Shown here: positions 1 through 7,940 of the stretch, piece after piece
Numbering within the stretch: the stretch's first letter is position 1
Layout: each line of letters begins with the position of its first letter
Source: JANQGG01 sp964642175
GTDB lineage: Bacteria; Bacteroidota; Chlorobiia; Chlorobiales; Chloroherpetonaceae
Length of the DNA stretch: 64,000 bases
Assembly (NCBI GenBank): GCA_964642175.1
Contig: CAZXOK010000001.1
Coordinates: 248,001-312,000, forward strand
Reading direction: 5' to 3'
Program-made: the position numbers and the translations under genes
The notes under the pieces: model-generated
The model's input: only the letters and a program-made list of their open reading frames with translations
Told to the model about the DNA's origin: nothing
The model's database searches: none

Positions 1-154
1 TATCATTGATCGCATCCTGGATCGCAAACTCCTCAGCGAAAACGGATATTTTATCCTGGAGCATCCAAAATCCAAATCATTCGAAAACCATCAGAATTGT
101 GAGTTTACCAAGCAATTCGGGACCACATCTTTGAGTTTTTTTTCATGTTCATAA
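1..154 (+). CDS. rsmD: 16S rRNA (guanine-N2)-methyltransferase RsmD, C-terminal fragment
   Basis: Only the last 50 codons are present, read from base 2 to the TAA at 152-154. The peptide contains LLSENGYFILEHPK and ends in FGTTSLSFFS, matching the last strand-turn-strand of the RsmD Rossmann methyltransferase, whose members end in an aromatic-rich F-G-x-T-x-x-S-F-F tail. RsmD makes m2G966 in 16S rRNA of the 30S subunit. The next gene, 14 bases on, is coaD, and rsmD-coaD is a widely conserved pair, which strengthens a call that the fragment alone would leave uncertain. The catalytic NPPY-type motif lies outside the window. Confidence 0.72.
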   Translation, partial: IIDRILDRKLLSENGYFILEHPKSKSFENHQNCEFTKQFGTTSLSFFSCS

Positions 155-168
155 TCACGTGATTTTTT

Positions 169-669
169 ATGTCTTTAAAACGCGCAATATATCCCGGTAC
201 ATTTGATCCTATAACCAACGGGCATTTGGATGTGATTGAACGTGCAGCCAAACTCTTTGATGAAGTAACCGTGGTGGTGGCAGAAAATTCAAAGAAAAAG
301 CCGCTTTTTTCGGTTGATGAACGTTGCGAGATGATCCGACAGGTAACCGAAGTCTATGGCAATGTTCATGTAGATTTGTTAATGGATGGGTTACTGGCTC
401 ATTATGCACGCGAGAATCACGCCCATGTAATTGTAAGAGGATTAAGGCAGGTAACGGATTTTGAATATGAGTTTCAAATCTCACTGATGAACCGTAATTT
501 ATATCCCGAGATCACCACGGTTTTCCTGATGCCGAATGAAAAATACACCTACCTGGCTTCATCTATTGTTCGTGAAGTGGCTAGTTTGGGTGGCGATGTC
601 AGTAATTTTGTGCCCGGGATCGTACTCGAGCGGCTGAACGAAAAATACTCATTAAAAAAAGATCATTAA
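169..669 (+). CDS. coaD: Phosphopantetheine adenylyltransferase
   Basis: Cytoplasmic enzyme of coenzyme A synthesis. It transfers AMP from ATP to 4'-phosphopantetheine, giving dephospho-CoA and pyrophosphate. At 166 residues it is the normal family length (about 160). The nucleotidyltransferase signature T-x-G-H is at residues 16-19 in YPGTFDPITNGH. The substrate-binding VRGLRQVTDFEYE stretch and the C-terminal ASSIVRE motif (equivalent of ISSTxxR) are both present. It follows the rsmD end closely, so the two are probably co-transcribed. The ATG start places the first strand directly before the TFDPITNGH loop, as in characterised homologues. Confidence 0.96.
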   Translation: MSLKRAIYPGTFDPITNGHLDVIERAAKLFDEVTVVVAENSKKKPLFSVDERCEMIRQVTEVYGNVHVDLLMDGLLAHYARENHAHVIVRGLRQVTDFEYEFQISLMNRNLYPEITTVFLMPNEKYTYLASSIVREVASLGGDVSNFVPGIVLERLNEKYSLKKDH

Positions 670-737
670 AACTAAAATTTATACAGGGTTTTGGGTTTCA
701 TGATCTTATTTAATTTAAATAATAAAAGGAGTAAACA

Positions 738-1949
738 TTGGCTACAACTACACAATCGGTAGAATCCAGATTTTTGGCGGATCGCGTTTTAAGAATGAGC
801 GAGTCTGAAACCATGCGTATCACCGGGCTGGCTAAAAAAATGAAATCAGAAGGCAAAGATGTTATTAGTCTTTCAGCCGGCGAACCTGATTTTCAAACCC
901 CGGAATTTGTTAAAGAGGCTGCCGTTCAGGCCATAAAAGATGGACATACAAAATATACACTTAATCCGGGCGTGGTTGAACTCAGAGAGGCCATTGCCGG
1001 GAAATTCAAGCGTGATAATAATCTTTCGTATGCCATAGATGAGATTATTGTGAGTAATGGCGGCAAGCAGGCCATTGCAAATGCCATTTTAGCGCTGTGT
1101 AATGATGGGGATGAAGTGATCATTCCGGCACCTTACTGGGTAAGCTTTCCTGAAATGGTCAACTTAGCCGGAGGCAAACCGGTAATTGTAGAAGGCAAGC
1201 TTGAAAATGAGAATAAAATCACCCCTGAGCAGCTCGAATCGGCTCTGACGCCCAAAACCAAGATGTTGATTCTAAATTCACCATCAAATCCATCCGGAGC
1301 GGTGTATTCCGAAACCGAGATTCGGGCATTGATGAAAGTTTTAGAAGGAAAAGAGGTTTTTGTGATCTCCGACGAGATGTACGATAAACTCACTTATGGC
1401 GAGACCAAGCCATTCTCACCGGCTGCTATTGAGTTTATGAAAGACTGGGTGCTGGTGAGTAATGCGGTGTCTAAAACCTATGCCATGACCGGCTGGCGCG
1501 TAGGTTATATTGCCGGGCCAAAATGGATCATCAAAGCTTGTGCAAAAATCCAGTCACAAACCACTTCCAATGCCTGTTCGGTTTCTCAACAGGCTGCAAC
1601 TGCTGCGCTCAATGGCGATCAGAGCATTGTTGAAGAGCGCCGGCAAGAGTTTGAAAAGCGCCGCAATTTCATGTATAAAGAACTCAATGCCATTGAGGGC
1701 ATTTGTACAACCATGCCCGAAGGGGCTTTTTATATTTTCCCGTCTGTGAAAGGTGTTATTGGCAAAACTTACGGAGGCAAAACCCTGTCAAGTTCTCTGG
1801 ATGTGTGTGAGTATCTTTTAACTGAGCACCTTGTGGCTACGGTGCCGGGAGAAGCGTTTGGCGCACCGGGCTTTTTAAGGCTCTCTTATGCGGCTTCTAT
1901 TGAGCAACTCGAGAAAGCCATTTCCAGGTTCAAACAAGCTTTTGCATAA
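738..1949 (+). CDS. aspC: Pyridoxal-phosphate aminotransferase (aspartate/prephenate type, class I beta)
   Basis: Predicted to transfer the amino group between aspartate and 2-oxoglutarate; several class I-beta enzymes also aminate prephenate for arogenate-dependent Phe/Tyr synthesis. 403 residues. Fold-type I landmarks: SAGEPDFQTP near the N-terminus, NSPSNPSGAVY (residues 180-190, carboxylate/PLP contacts), Asp212 in the SDEMYD motif, and the Schiff-base lysine Lys246 in SNAVSKTYAMTGWRVGY. The start is a TTG at 738; no ATG lies at the expected N-terminus, and AAAAGGAG at 724-731 gives a good ribosome binding site. A bidirectional terminator follows the stop. Substrate preference cannot be read from sequence alone. 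Confidence 0.9.
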   Translation: MATTTQSVESRFLADRVLRMSESETMRITGLAKKMKSEGKDVISLSAGEPDFQTPEFVKEAAVQAIKDGHTKYTLNPGVVELREAIAGKFKRDNNLSYAIDEIIVSNGGKQAIANAILALCNDGDEVIIPAPYWVSFPEMVNLAGGKPVIVEGKLENENKITPEQLESALTPKTKMLILNSPSNPSGAVYSETEIRALMKVLEGKEVFVISDEMYDKLTYGETKPFSPAAIEFMKDWVLVSNAVSKTYAMTGWRVGYIAGPKWIIKACAKIQSQTTSNACSVSQQAATAALNGDQSIVEERRQEFEKRRNFMYKELNAIEGICTTMPEGAFYIFPSVKGVIGKTYGGKTLSSSLDVCEYLLTEHLVATVPGEAFGAPGFLRLSYAASIEQLEKAISRFKQAFA

Positions 1950-1960
1950 GGTTACGAGAT

Positions 1961-1992
1961 AAAAAAAGGGTTCATATTGTTGAACCCTTTTT
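1961..1992. terminator. Bidirectional rho-independent terminator
   Basis: A 12-bp perfect stem (1963-1974 AAAAAGGGTTCA with 1981-1992 TGAACCCTTTTT) and a 6-base loop lie between the convergent aminotransferase and rhodanese genes. There is a T-run on the plus strand and an A-run on the left, so it can serve both strands. Confidence 0.85.
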
Positions 1993-1997
1993 AAAAT

Positions 1998-2324
1998 TTA
2001 ATGGTCTGAACCGGCCAGTTCCCCGGATACTGTTTCGCTATGCCAGCGCGATATACCTCCCATCATGTTATAGATCGGCTCAAATCCGGCATTTTCCAGG
2101 ATAAATGAGGCATTTACACTTCTGACACCATGCTCGCATAAAACAATGATCTCTTTATCGGCGTCCAGCTCATTGAGGCGAAAAGAAAGTTGTTGAACCG
2201 GAATATTTAATGCTTCGGGTAATCTCCGGTAGAAAAATTCTCTGGGAGTTCTTACATCCAGTACTTGGATATCTGAGGAGGTTTTTATTATTTGCGCTGC
2301 CTCTTCGGGTGTAATATTTATCAT
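1998..2324 (-). CDS. Rhodanese-domain sulfurtransferase
   Basis: Single-domain rhodanese of 108 residues, the usual size for GlpE/PspE-like proteins. The domain fills the whole chain: VLDVRTPREF near residue 21, and the active-site loop CEHGVRS with the persulfide-forming cysteine at about residue 63, followed by the typical second half-loop region MMGGISRWH. No signal peptide, so cytoplasmic. It probably carries sulfane sulfur from thiosulfate or a persulfide to an acceptor; the acceptor is unknown. It is divergent from the acyltransferase at 2375 across about 50 bases and shares a terminator with the convergent aminotransferase. Confidence 0.88.
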   Translation of the reverse strand: MINITPEEAAQIIKTSSDIQVLDVRTPREFFYRRLPEALNIPVQQLSFRLNELDADKEIIVLCEHGVRSVNASFILENAGFEPIYNMMGGISRWHSETVSGELAGSDH

Positions 2325-2374
2325 AGACCAGCTGAGTTTGAGTTATCAATTTTTTTAGGTAAACCTTTTAAAAT

Positions 2375-3142
2375 ATGTTGAAAGTTCGCCGCAGCAGGAT
2401 TTATACCCTCTGGTTTCGGCATTATTCGCGCTCGCAGTTCAGAAAGTATTTTACGTCGGTGCTCACGTTTGGCTCAGAGCATTTACAGGAGATGAACCAA
2501 AACTACCCGATCATTTTTTATATCAATCATGCATATTGGTGGGATGGGTTCTGGTCGCAATTATGTACCGAAGAATATTTAAATCAAAATCTCTATATCA
2601 TCATCGAGTATAAGCAACTGGTTCGTTATCAGTTTTTTACCCGATTAGGTGCATTTTCTATTGTTCGGGAAAATCCGCGTGAAGCCATAAAGACAATCCA
2701 TTATGCCGTAGAGCAGTTAAGCCGGCCTTCTGAAAAGCAAAATGCGCTTTGGATTTTTCCTCAAGGCGAGATCAGGCACATCGATGAGCGGCCCCTGGGA
2801 TTTTTCGGAGGAACAGCAAAAATTGTTGAAGGATTGCTAAAAAAAGACACACCGGTTTATCTCTCATCCATGGTTACCCGGGTCGATTACCTGGACGAGC
2901 AAAAACCCGAGATGTTCCTTTCATTCAAAGCTCCCGAACTCATCGAGCCCGGCAACTTTTCTTCGGTTAAAGCGCTTACAGCCGATATGGAAAAAAAAAC
3001 AGAGGCTCATCTCGATGAACTAACCGGGAAGATCATGCGGCGCAACTTTGAGAATGGTCATATCCTGGTTGAAGGGGAGCTGTCTGTGAATAAAAAATTA
3101 GACCAGGTGAAAACTTTATTGGGGCTTCATCCTAAATCATAA
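2375..3142 (+). CDS. 1-acyl-glycerol-phosphate-type acyltransferase (PlsC superfamily)
   Basis: 255 residues. Motif I of the glycerolipid acyltransferases, H-x4-D, is in NHAYWWDGFW. Motif III is LWIFPQGEIR (family form FPEGTR), and the downstream GFFGGTAKI stretch is the usual position of the substrate pocket. No strong transmembrane segment is visible, so it is likely peripheral at the inner face of the membrane. The family includes lysophosphatidate acyltransferases and the carotenoid glycoside acyltransferase CruD of green sulfur bacteria. The latter is worth considering because of the CruF-like and BchY-like genes elsewhere in the window, but sequence inspection does not separate the two. 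It stands alone, with about 135 non-coding bases after it. Confidence 0.78.
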   Translation: MLKVRRSRIYTLWFRHYSRSQFRKYFTSVLTFGSEHLQEMNQNYPIIFYINHAYWWDGFWSQLCTEEYLNQNLYIIIEYKQLVRYQFFTRLGAFSIVRENPREAIKTIHYAVEQLSRPSEKQNALWIFPQGEIRHIDERPLGFFGGTAKIVEGLLKKDTPVYLSSMVTRVDYLDEQKPEMFLSFKAPELIEPGNFSSVKALTADMEKKTEAHLDELTGKIMRRNFENGHILVEGELSVNKKLDQVKTLLGLHPKS

Positions 3143-3277
3143 CCAACTAATACAAAAGAGTTGCACTTTAAGTTTTGAAGATACATGGGCAAGCTCTAAA
3201 TTAAGGTGATCATTGCCCAAAAACCAGATAGAATATGTTAAGGTGCGAGTTTAAATGAACATATAAATTAACTGATT

Positions 3278-4264
3278 ATGCATTGTGATCATGACATGTG
3301 TTCCGGAAGAACCTCTTGCCAGGTTCGGGCATGCCTACCGGACTACCTGCTTAGTATAGAGAACAAATATTTCGATACCCTGGTCCCGGAAGAAGATTCC
3401 CAGGCCTCAGAAACGGTTGCATTATATGAAGTGGAATTCAGAGGTAATCGAAAAGAGTTTTTTCGCAATTCCAAAGGTTTGGAACTGAACCTCGGCGACT
3501 GTGTGATTGTTTCAACCGATGGTGGTTACGACGCCGGTTGGATTTATGCAAAACCACAACTGGTCCAGATCAAATCAAAAGTTCTGAACATAGATCCTAA
3601 TTCTGATGAATTGTTCGAAATAGATCATCTGGCTTCCACAGAAGAGATTGAGGAGTTGTTTAAAATCCAGAAAGAAGAACCCGGAATTGCTGAGAAATGC
3701 CATGAAAAAATTGAGTCCCACAAGCTGGATATGAAATTTGTAGATGTTGAACTGCGTTATGACCGTCAGAAAATATCTGTGTTTTTTACATCCGATCATC
3801 GTGTGGATTTCAGGGAATTGGTTCGCGATCTGGCTTCAGAGTTTCGGGTTCGAATCCAAATGGTGCAAATTTCAACCAGAGACGAGGCTAAACGCATGGG
3901 CGGAATTGGTACCTGTGGTCGTTTGTTGTGCTGCTCGACCTGGCTGAATGAATTTCACCAGGTTTCAACCGATTCGGCTAAATACCAGAATATTCAGCTC
4001 AATATGAGCCGTCTGACCGGACAATGTGGGCGCCTGAAATGTTGCTTGAATTACGAACGCGATAGCTACTCAGAGCAATTAAAGAAATTCCCGGTACTCG
4101 AAAGTATGGTGAAAACCGAAAAAGGGAAAGCTCAGATTGAAAAGATTGATATTTTCAGAGAAGAAATCTGGCTGCATTACGAAAAATCTGATCAGTGGGA
4201 TTGCATGACTTTGGATGATTTCAACAAAATGTTTGTCCGCCAAAATTCACATCAGCATTCTTAG
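3278..4264 (+). CDS. PSP1 C-terminal domain protein, YaaT/RicT-like
   Basis: 328 residues. The central part is a PSP1 C-terminal domain: GLELNLGDCVIVSTDGG, then the cysteine-rich signatures GTCGRLLCCSTWL and GQCGRLKCCLNYE. The N-terminus is also cysteine-rich (Cys3, 8, 14, 19), more so than in Bacillus RicT, suggesting metal or Fe-S binding. Bacillus RicT (YaaT) with RicA and RicF forms an Fe-S-containing complex affecting RNase Y-dependent mRNA maturation. Whether the FCB homologues do the same is unknown, and no RicA/RicF homologue is seen here. The SRPBCC gene starts two bases after the stop, so they are probably translationally coupled. Confidence 0.82.
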   Translation: MHCDHDMCSGRTSCQVRACLPDYLLSIENKYFDTLVPEEDSQASETVALYEVEFRGNRKEFFRNSKGLELNLGDCVIVSTDGGYDAGWIYAKPQLVQIKSKVLNIDPNSDELFEIDHLASTEEIEELFKIQKEEPGIAEKCHEKIESHKLDMKFVDVELRYDRQKISVFFTSDHRVDFRELVRDLASEFRVRIQMVQISTRDEAKRMGGIGTCGRLLCCSTWLNEFHQVSTDSAKYQNIQLNMSRLTGQCGRLKCCLNYERDSYSEQLKKFPVLESMVKTEKGKAQIEKIDIFREEIWLHYEKSDQWDCMTLDDFNKMFVRQNSHQHS

Positions 4265-4266
4265 AT

Positions 4267-4722
4267 ATGGAAACTTACTCAAGAGAAATAGATATAAAAG
4301 CCCCCATTGAGAAAGTGTTCCATTTTCACGACGATACCGATAACCTTCTTAAAATCAGTCCACCGGATGCAGGGGTATCCATTCTGGAAGCCTCAGAGCC
4401 CGGTCTGGGCCAAAAGGTGGTGCTGTCTATTAAACAACTGGGGATTATTACCCTGGAGTGGGAAGTGGAAATAACCGAGTACGATCCACCGCATCAATTG
4501 ACTGATGAGCAAAAACGCGGCCCCTTCGGCAGCTGGAAACAAACCCGGGAATTTCAGGCCATTGATGAACAGACCACACGTCTTATAGACAAGATTGAGT
4601 ATACCTTGCCCCTGCATGCACTGGCTCAGCTTTTGGTGGGGGGATTGGTGAGAAAGAAAATCACCGATATGTTTGAATACCGCCAGAAAACCTTAAAAGA
4701 GATTCTCGAAAACAATCGTTAA
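4267..4722 (+). CDS. SRPBCC (START/polyketide cyclase-like) fold protein
   Basis: 151 residues. It starts with METYSREIDIKAPIEKVF, the classic opening strand and helix of the SRPBCC ligand-binding fold, and later shows WEVEITEYDPPHQL and GPFGSWKQTREFQ, the strand pattern of the helix-grip fold, ending in a long C-terminal helix. The family binds hydrophobic ligands in a deep cavity, and some members are cyclases. No catalytic residue or ligand can be inferred. Its start lies two bases after the PSP1 gene stop and metG begins 40 bases on, so the three probably form one transcript. Confidence 0.75.
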   Translation: METYSREIDIKAPIEKVFHFHDDTDNLLKISPPDAGVSILEASEPGLGQKVVLSIKQLGIITLEWEVEITEYDPPHQLTDEQKRGPFGSWKQTREFQAIDEQTTRLIDKIEYTLPLHALAQLLVGGLVRKKITDMFEYRQKTLKEILENNR

Positions 4723-4762
4723 ATAACCCAGAAAAACCTGCTATTTAAGTAATTTTTACATT

Positions 4763-6880
4763 ATGGCTCAAAACAGTTCTTTTAAGCGAACTTTAGTTAC
4801 AACTGCTCTTCCTTACGCCAACGGTCCGGTTCATCTGGGGCATTTAGCCGGCGTTTACCTTCCGGCCGATATTTATGTGCGTTTCAAAAGATTAAAAGGT
4901 GAAGATATCATCCATATCGGCGGCTCTGATGAGCATGGCGTACCGATTACACTTACTGCCGATAAAGAAGGGGTTTCCCCGCAGGTGATTGTGGATCGTT
5001 ACCATACCCAAAACTTTGCAGCGTTCCAAAAATGCGACATTTCGTTTGACCATTACGGTCGCACGTCTTCGCCGGTTCATCATAAAACCGCCCAGGAATT
5101 CTTCAGTGATATAGAAAAAAGCGGAGTATTCGTTAAGAAAACCGAAAAGCATTTTTTTGATGAAAAAGCTGGCCATTTTCTTTCGGACCGATATGTAACG
5201 GGCACGTGCCCGGTATGCCAAAACCCGGATGCCAATGGCGATCAGTGCGAGTATTGTGGCACGTATCTTTCGGCCACTGAGCTTATAAATCCTAAAAGTA
5301 AAGTTACCGGAGAGGTCCCTGTTCTTAAAAACACCCTTCACTGGTATTTCCCGCTTGGCGCTTTTCAGAAACGTCTCGAAGACTATGTTGAGTCGCATAA
5401 AGAGGACTGGCGGCAAAATGTGATCAATTACTCCAATACCTGGTTAAATCAGGGGTTGTCTGATCGGGCCATCACCCGCGATCTTTCCTGGGGTATAAAA
5501 GTCCCGCTTCAGAGCCAGGAAGCGCTTGATAAAGTGCTGTATGTTTGGTTTGATGCGGTTTTGGGCTACATTTCCTCTACCAAGGAATGGGCCGCAGAGC
5601 AAGGCGATTCGGAGAGCTGGAAAACATACTGGCAGTCTTCGGATACACGCCTGATCCATTTTATCGGGAAAGACAACGTGGTGTTCCACACCCTGATGTT
5701 CCCAGCCATTTTAATGGCGAAAAACGATGCCACCAGTGAAGGCTACATCCTGGCCGATAATGTGCCATCTTCGGAGTTTATGAATTTTGAGGGGAAGAAG
5801 TTTTCCAAATCCCGCAATTATGCCGTCTACCTGGGTGAGTTCCTGGAGCGTTTCCCGGCAGATATGCTGCGTTACAGCATCGCTATTAACTACCCGGAAA
5901 ACCGCGATACCGATTTCAGCTGGAAAGATTTTCAAAACCGCTCCAATGGCGAACTGGCTGATACGCTGGGCAATTTTGTCAAACGCGCTGTCGATTTCAC
6001 CAATTCAAAATTTAATGGCCAGGTCCCTGCTGACTGCACTACAGAGGATTGGCAAAATCTCGGGGATGAGTGGCACAATAATTTTGAGCGCTATGAGCGT
6101 GCGATGGAGGAGTTTCATATCCGCGAAGCAACCGTTGCTGCAATGGATTTTGCCCGCTTTGCCAATCGTTTCCTTACCGAATCCGAGCCCTGGAAGGTTA
6201 TTAAAACCAATCCTGATGAAGCAGCAAAAACCATGGCCATATGCCTGAATTTATGCTACACACTTGCCATGGCTTTTTTCCCGATTACACCCGGTACTTC
6301 GCGTAAAATATTTGCTATGCTGGGTGTTGAGGATCTAATACCTGATCAGGCCACAGTTGGTTTGAATCGTTGGGAGAAAGCCTATCAGCCTCAGCTTAAA
6401 AATGGTCATACCCTCAGCGGTACTTCTGAGATTTTGTTCAAGAAAATAGAAGAGAAAGATCTGGAACCCGAATTGCAAAAAATTGAAGCCATGTTGGCAG
6501 CCCAGGAAAAACAGGATCAGGAAGCCCAGCCGGCAGAGTTTGAACCGATCAAGCCAAACATCTCCTTTGAAGATTTCACCAAAGTAGATTTAAGAGCCGC
6601 TATAGTGTTAACGTGTGAAGCGGTACCTAAAGCCAAGAAACTCTTAAAACTTACGTTAAAGCTTGGCCCAGAAGAGCGCCAGGTACTGACCGGTGTGGCA
6701 CAGTATTATAAACCTGAGGATTTGGTAGGCAAACAGGTGATTTTGGTGGCTAACCTGGCTCCGAAAAAAATGAGGGGTATAGAGTCGCAAGGCATGATCC
6801 TGGCCGTTGAAGGAAACGATGGAAAATTAAATATCGTTGAACCCGCCGGAGCGCAAATAAATGGAAAAAGTATCAGTTAG
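4763..6880 (+). CDS. metG: Methionyl-tRNA synthetase with C-terminal tRNA-binding domain
   Basis: Charges tRNA-Met and initiator tRNA with methionine in the cytoplasm. 705 residues: Rossmann catalytic core with the HLGH form of the HIGH motif (residues 24-27), zinc knuckle CPVCQNPDANGDQCEYCG, KFSKS form of KMSKS near residue 345, anticodon-binding helical domain, then a C-terminal EMAP/Trbp111-type OB domain from about residue 600 (FEDFTKVDLRAAIV, then PKKMRGIESQGMILA) that aids dimerisation and tRNA binding. This long class matches E. coli MetG (about 677). The initiator tRNA, its substrate, lies 60 bases downstream with its own promoter. Confidence 0.97.
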   Translation: MAQNSSFKRTLVTTALPYANGPVHLGHLAGVYLPADIYVRFKRLKGEDIIHIGGSDEHGVPITLTADKEGVSPQVIVDRYHTQNFAAFQKCDISFDHYGRTSSPVHHKTAQEFFSDIEKSGVFVKKTEKHFFDEKAGHFLSDRYVTGTCPVCQNPDANGDQCEYCGTYLSATELINPKSKVTGEVPVLKNTLHWYFPLGAFQKRLEDYVESHKEDWRQNVINYSNTWLNQGLSDRAITRDLSWGIKVPLQSQEALDKVLYVWFDAVLGYISSTKEWAAEQGDSESWKTYWQSSDTRLIHFIGKDNVVFHTLMFPAILMAKNDATSEGYILADNVPSSEFMNFEGKKFSKSRNYAVYLGEFLERFPADMLRYSIAINYPENRDTDFSWKDFQNRSNGELADTLGNFVKRAVDFTNSKFNGQVPADCTTEDWQNLGDEWHNNFERYERAMEEFHIREATVAAMDFARFANRFLTESEPWKVIKTNPDEAAKTMAICLNLCYTLAMAFFPITPGTSRKIFAMLGVEDLIPDQATVGLNRWEKAYQPQLKNGHTLSGTSEILFKKIEEKDLEPELQKIEAMLAAQEKQDQEAQPAEFEPIKPNISFEDFTKVDLRAAIVLTCEAVPKAKKLLKLTLKLGPEERQVLTGVAQYYKPEDLVGKQVILVANLAPKKMRGIESQGMILAVEGNDGKLNIVEPAGAQINGKSIS

Positions 6881-6882
6881 TG

Positions 6883-6911
6883 TTGCATTTATAATTTATT
6901 TATCGTATAAT
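6883..6911 (+). promoter_or_regulatory. Sigma70-type promoter of the initiator tRNA gene
   Basis: TTGCAT (6883-6888), a 17-base spacer, then a perfect TATAAT (6906-6911), ending 31 bases before the tRNA 5' end. It lies directly after the metG stop. This is a classical housekeeping promoter, not the TAnnTTTG type of Bacteroides. Confidence 0.7.
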
Positions 6912-6942
6912 AAAGGCTCTCTGAATAAGAGAACTATAACAT

Positions 6943-7016
<74 letters not shown>

Positions 7017-7025
7017 CAAGGTAAG

Positions 7026-7062
7026 GCGTGTCTCATAAGTGTTTGAGGTGCGCTTTTTTTTT
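7026..7062 (+). terminator. Rho-independent terminator after the initiator tRNA
   Basis: A stem of 7026-7035 with 7044-7053 (GCG and CTCA paired to TGAG and CGC through three G-T pairs) and an 8-base loop, followed by nine T residues. It ends the tRNA transcript ahead of the convergent purU. Confidence 0.75.
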
Positions 7063-7073
7063 GCCCCTATCGA

Positions 7074-7937
7074 TTATTCAAACACGATAGTTTTGTGGCC
7101 ATGCACCAGCACCCGATGCTGGAAATGATTGTGCAAGGCACGTGCCAGAACCAGTCGCTCCAAATCACGCCCTTTACGAACCATGTCTTTTAAGCTGTCT
7201 TTGTGTGAGACTCGCATAATATCCTGCTCGATGATGGGGCCTTCGTCCAGGTCTTCTGTTACATAATGGCTGGTTGCGCCAATGATCTTTACCCCGCGCT
7301 CATAAGCCTGTTTATAGGGATTTCCGCCTACAAACGCCGGTAAAAAAGAATGGTGTATGTTGATGATCTTGTTGGGAAAGGCTTCAACAAACGCGGGTGA
7401 GAGAATTTGCATGTACCGCGCCAGGATCAGTGTTTCAATATGATGCTTTTTAAGCAGTTCGATTTCTTCTTTTTCCCTTGCCGCTTTGGTTTCTTTGGTG
7501 ATCGGAATACAGTAGTAAGGTATATTATGTTGCCGGGCAACAGACTCCAGGTTGGGATGATTGGAAATGATCAACTTGATCTGAATATTGAACTCCTCAA
7601 TCTTATCTCGCCAGAGAATTTCATTTAAGCAATGATCATATTTTGAAACCATAATGGCAACATTGGCAGGCTCTTGCAGAAACTTGATTTGCCAGTTTGC
7701 GCCAAACTCTTTAGCCAGTGGTGCAAAGGCATCTTTCAGATCATCAGGTGCGATAGAGAAACCGGCCATATCCCAGGAAACACGGATAAAAAACATACCC
7801 GCTTCCTGATCCACATGCTCATCCAGGTCCAGGATATTACCGCCCCGCTCAAAAATAAAATGTGAGATGCGTGAGACCAGTCCCACACGATCCGGGCAAC
7901 TGAGCAATAATACGGCGGTTAATGATGATGACGGCAT
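7074..7937 (-). CDS. purU: Formyltetrahydrofolate deformylase
   Basis: Hydrolyses 10-formyl-THF to THF and formate, balancing the one-carbon pool and supplying formate for PurT. 287 residues with the standard two-part layout: an N-terminal ACT regulatory domain (VLLLSCPDRVGLVSRIS, about residues 8-90) and a formyltransferase-type catalytic domain carrying NIHHSFLPAFVGGNPY, the HxSxLPxxxG signature, plus the catalytic Asp region TEDLDEGPII. It starts three bases after the stop of the upstream WG-repeat gene, so the two probably share a transcript, with no functional link I can name. Confidence 0.95.
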   Translation of the reverse strand: MPSSSLTAVLLLSCPDRVGLVSRISHFIFERGGNILDLDEHVDQEAGMFFIRVSWDMAGFSIAPDDLKDAFAPLAKEFGANWQIKFLQEPANVAIMVSKYDHCLNEILWRDKIEEFNIQIKLIISNHPNLESVARQHNIPYYCIPITKETKAAREKEEIELLKKHHIETLILARYMQILSPAFVEAFPNKIINIHHSFLPAFVGGNPYKQAYERGVKIIGATSHYVTEDLDEGPIIEQDIMRVSHKDSLKDMVRKGRDLERLVLARALHNHFQHRVLVHGHKTIVFE

Positions 7938-7940
7938 GGT

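Noticed and set aside
4892..5416. 174-codon open frame antisense to metG
   Set aside because: It mirrors the coding bias of metG, has no family resemblance and no ribosome binding site.
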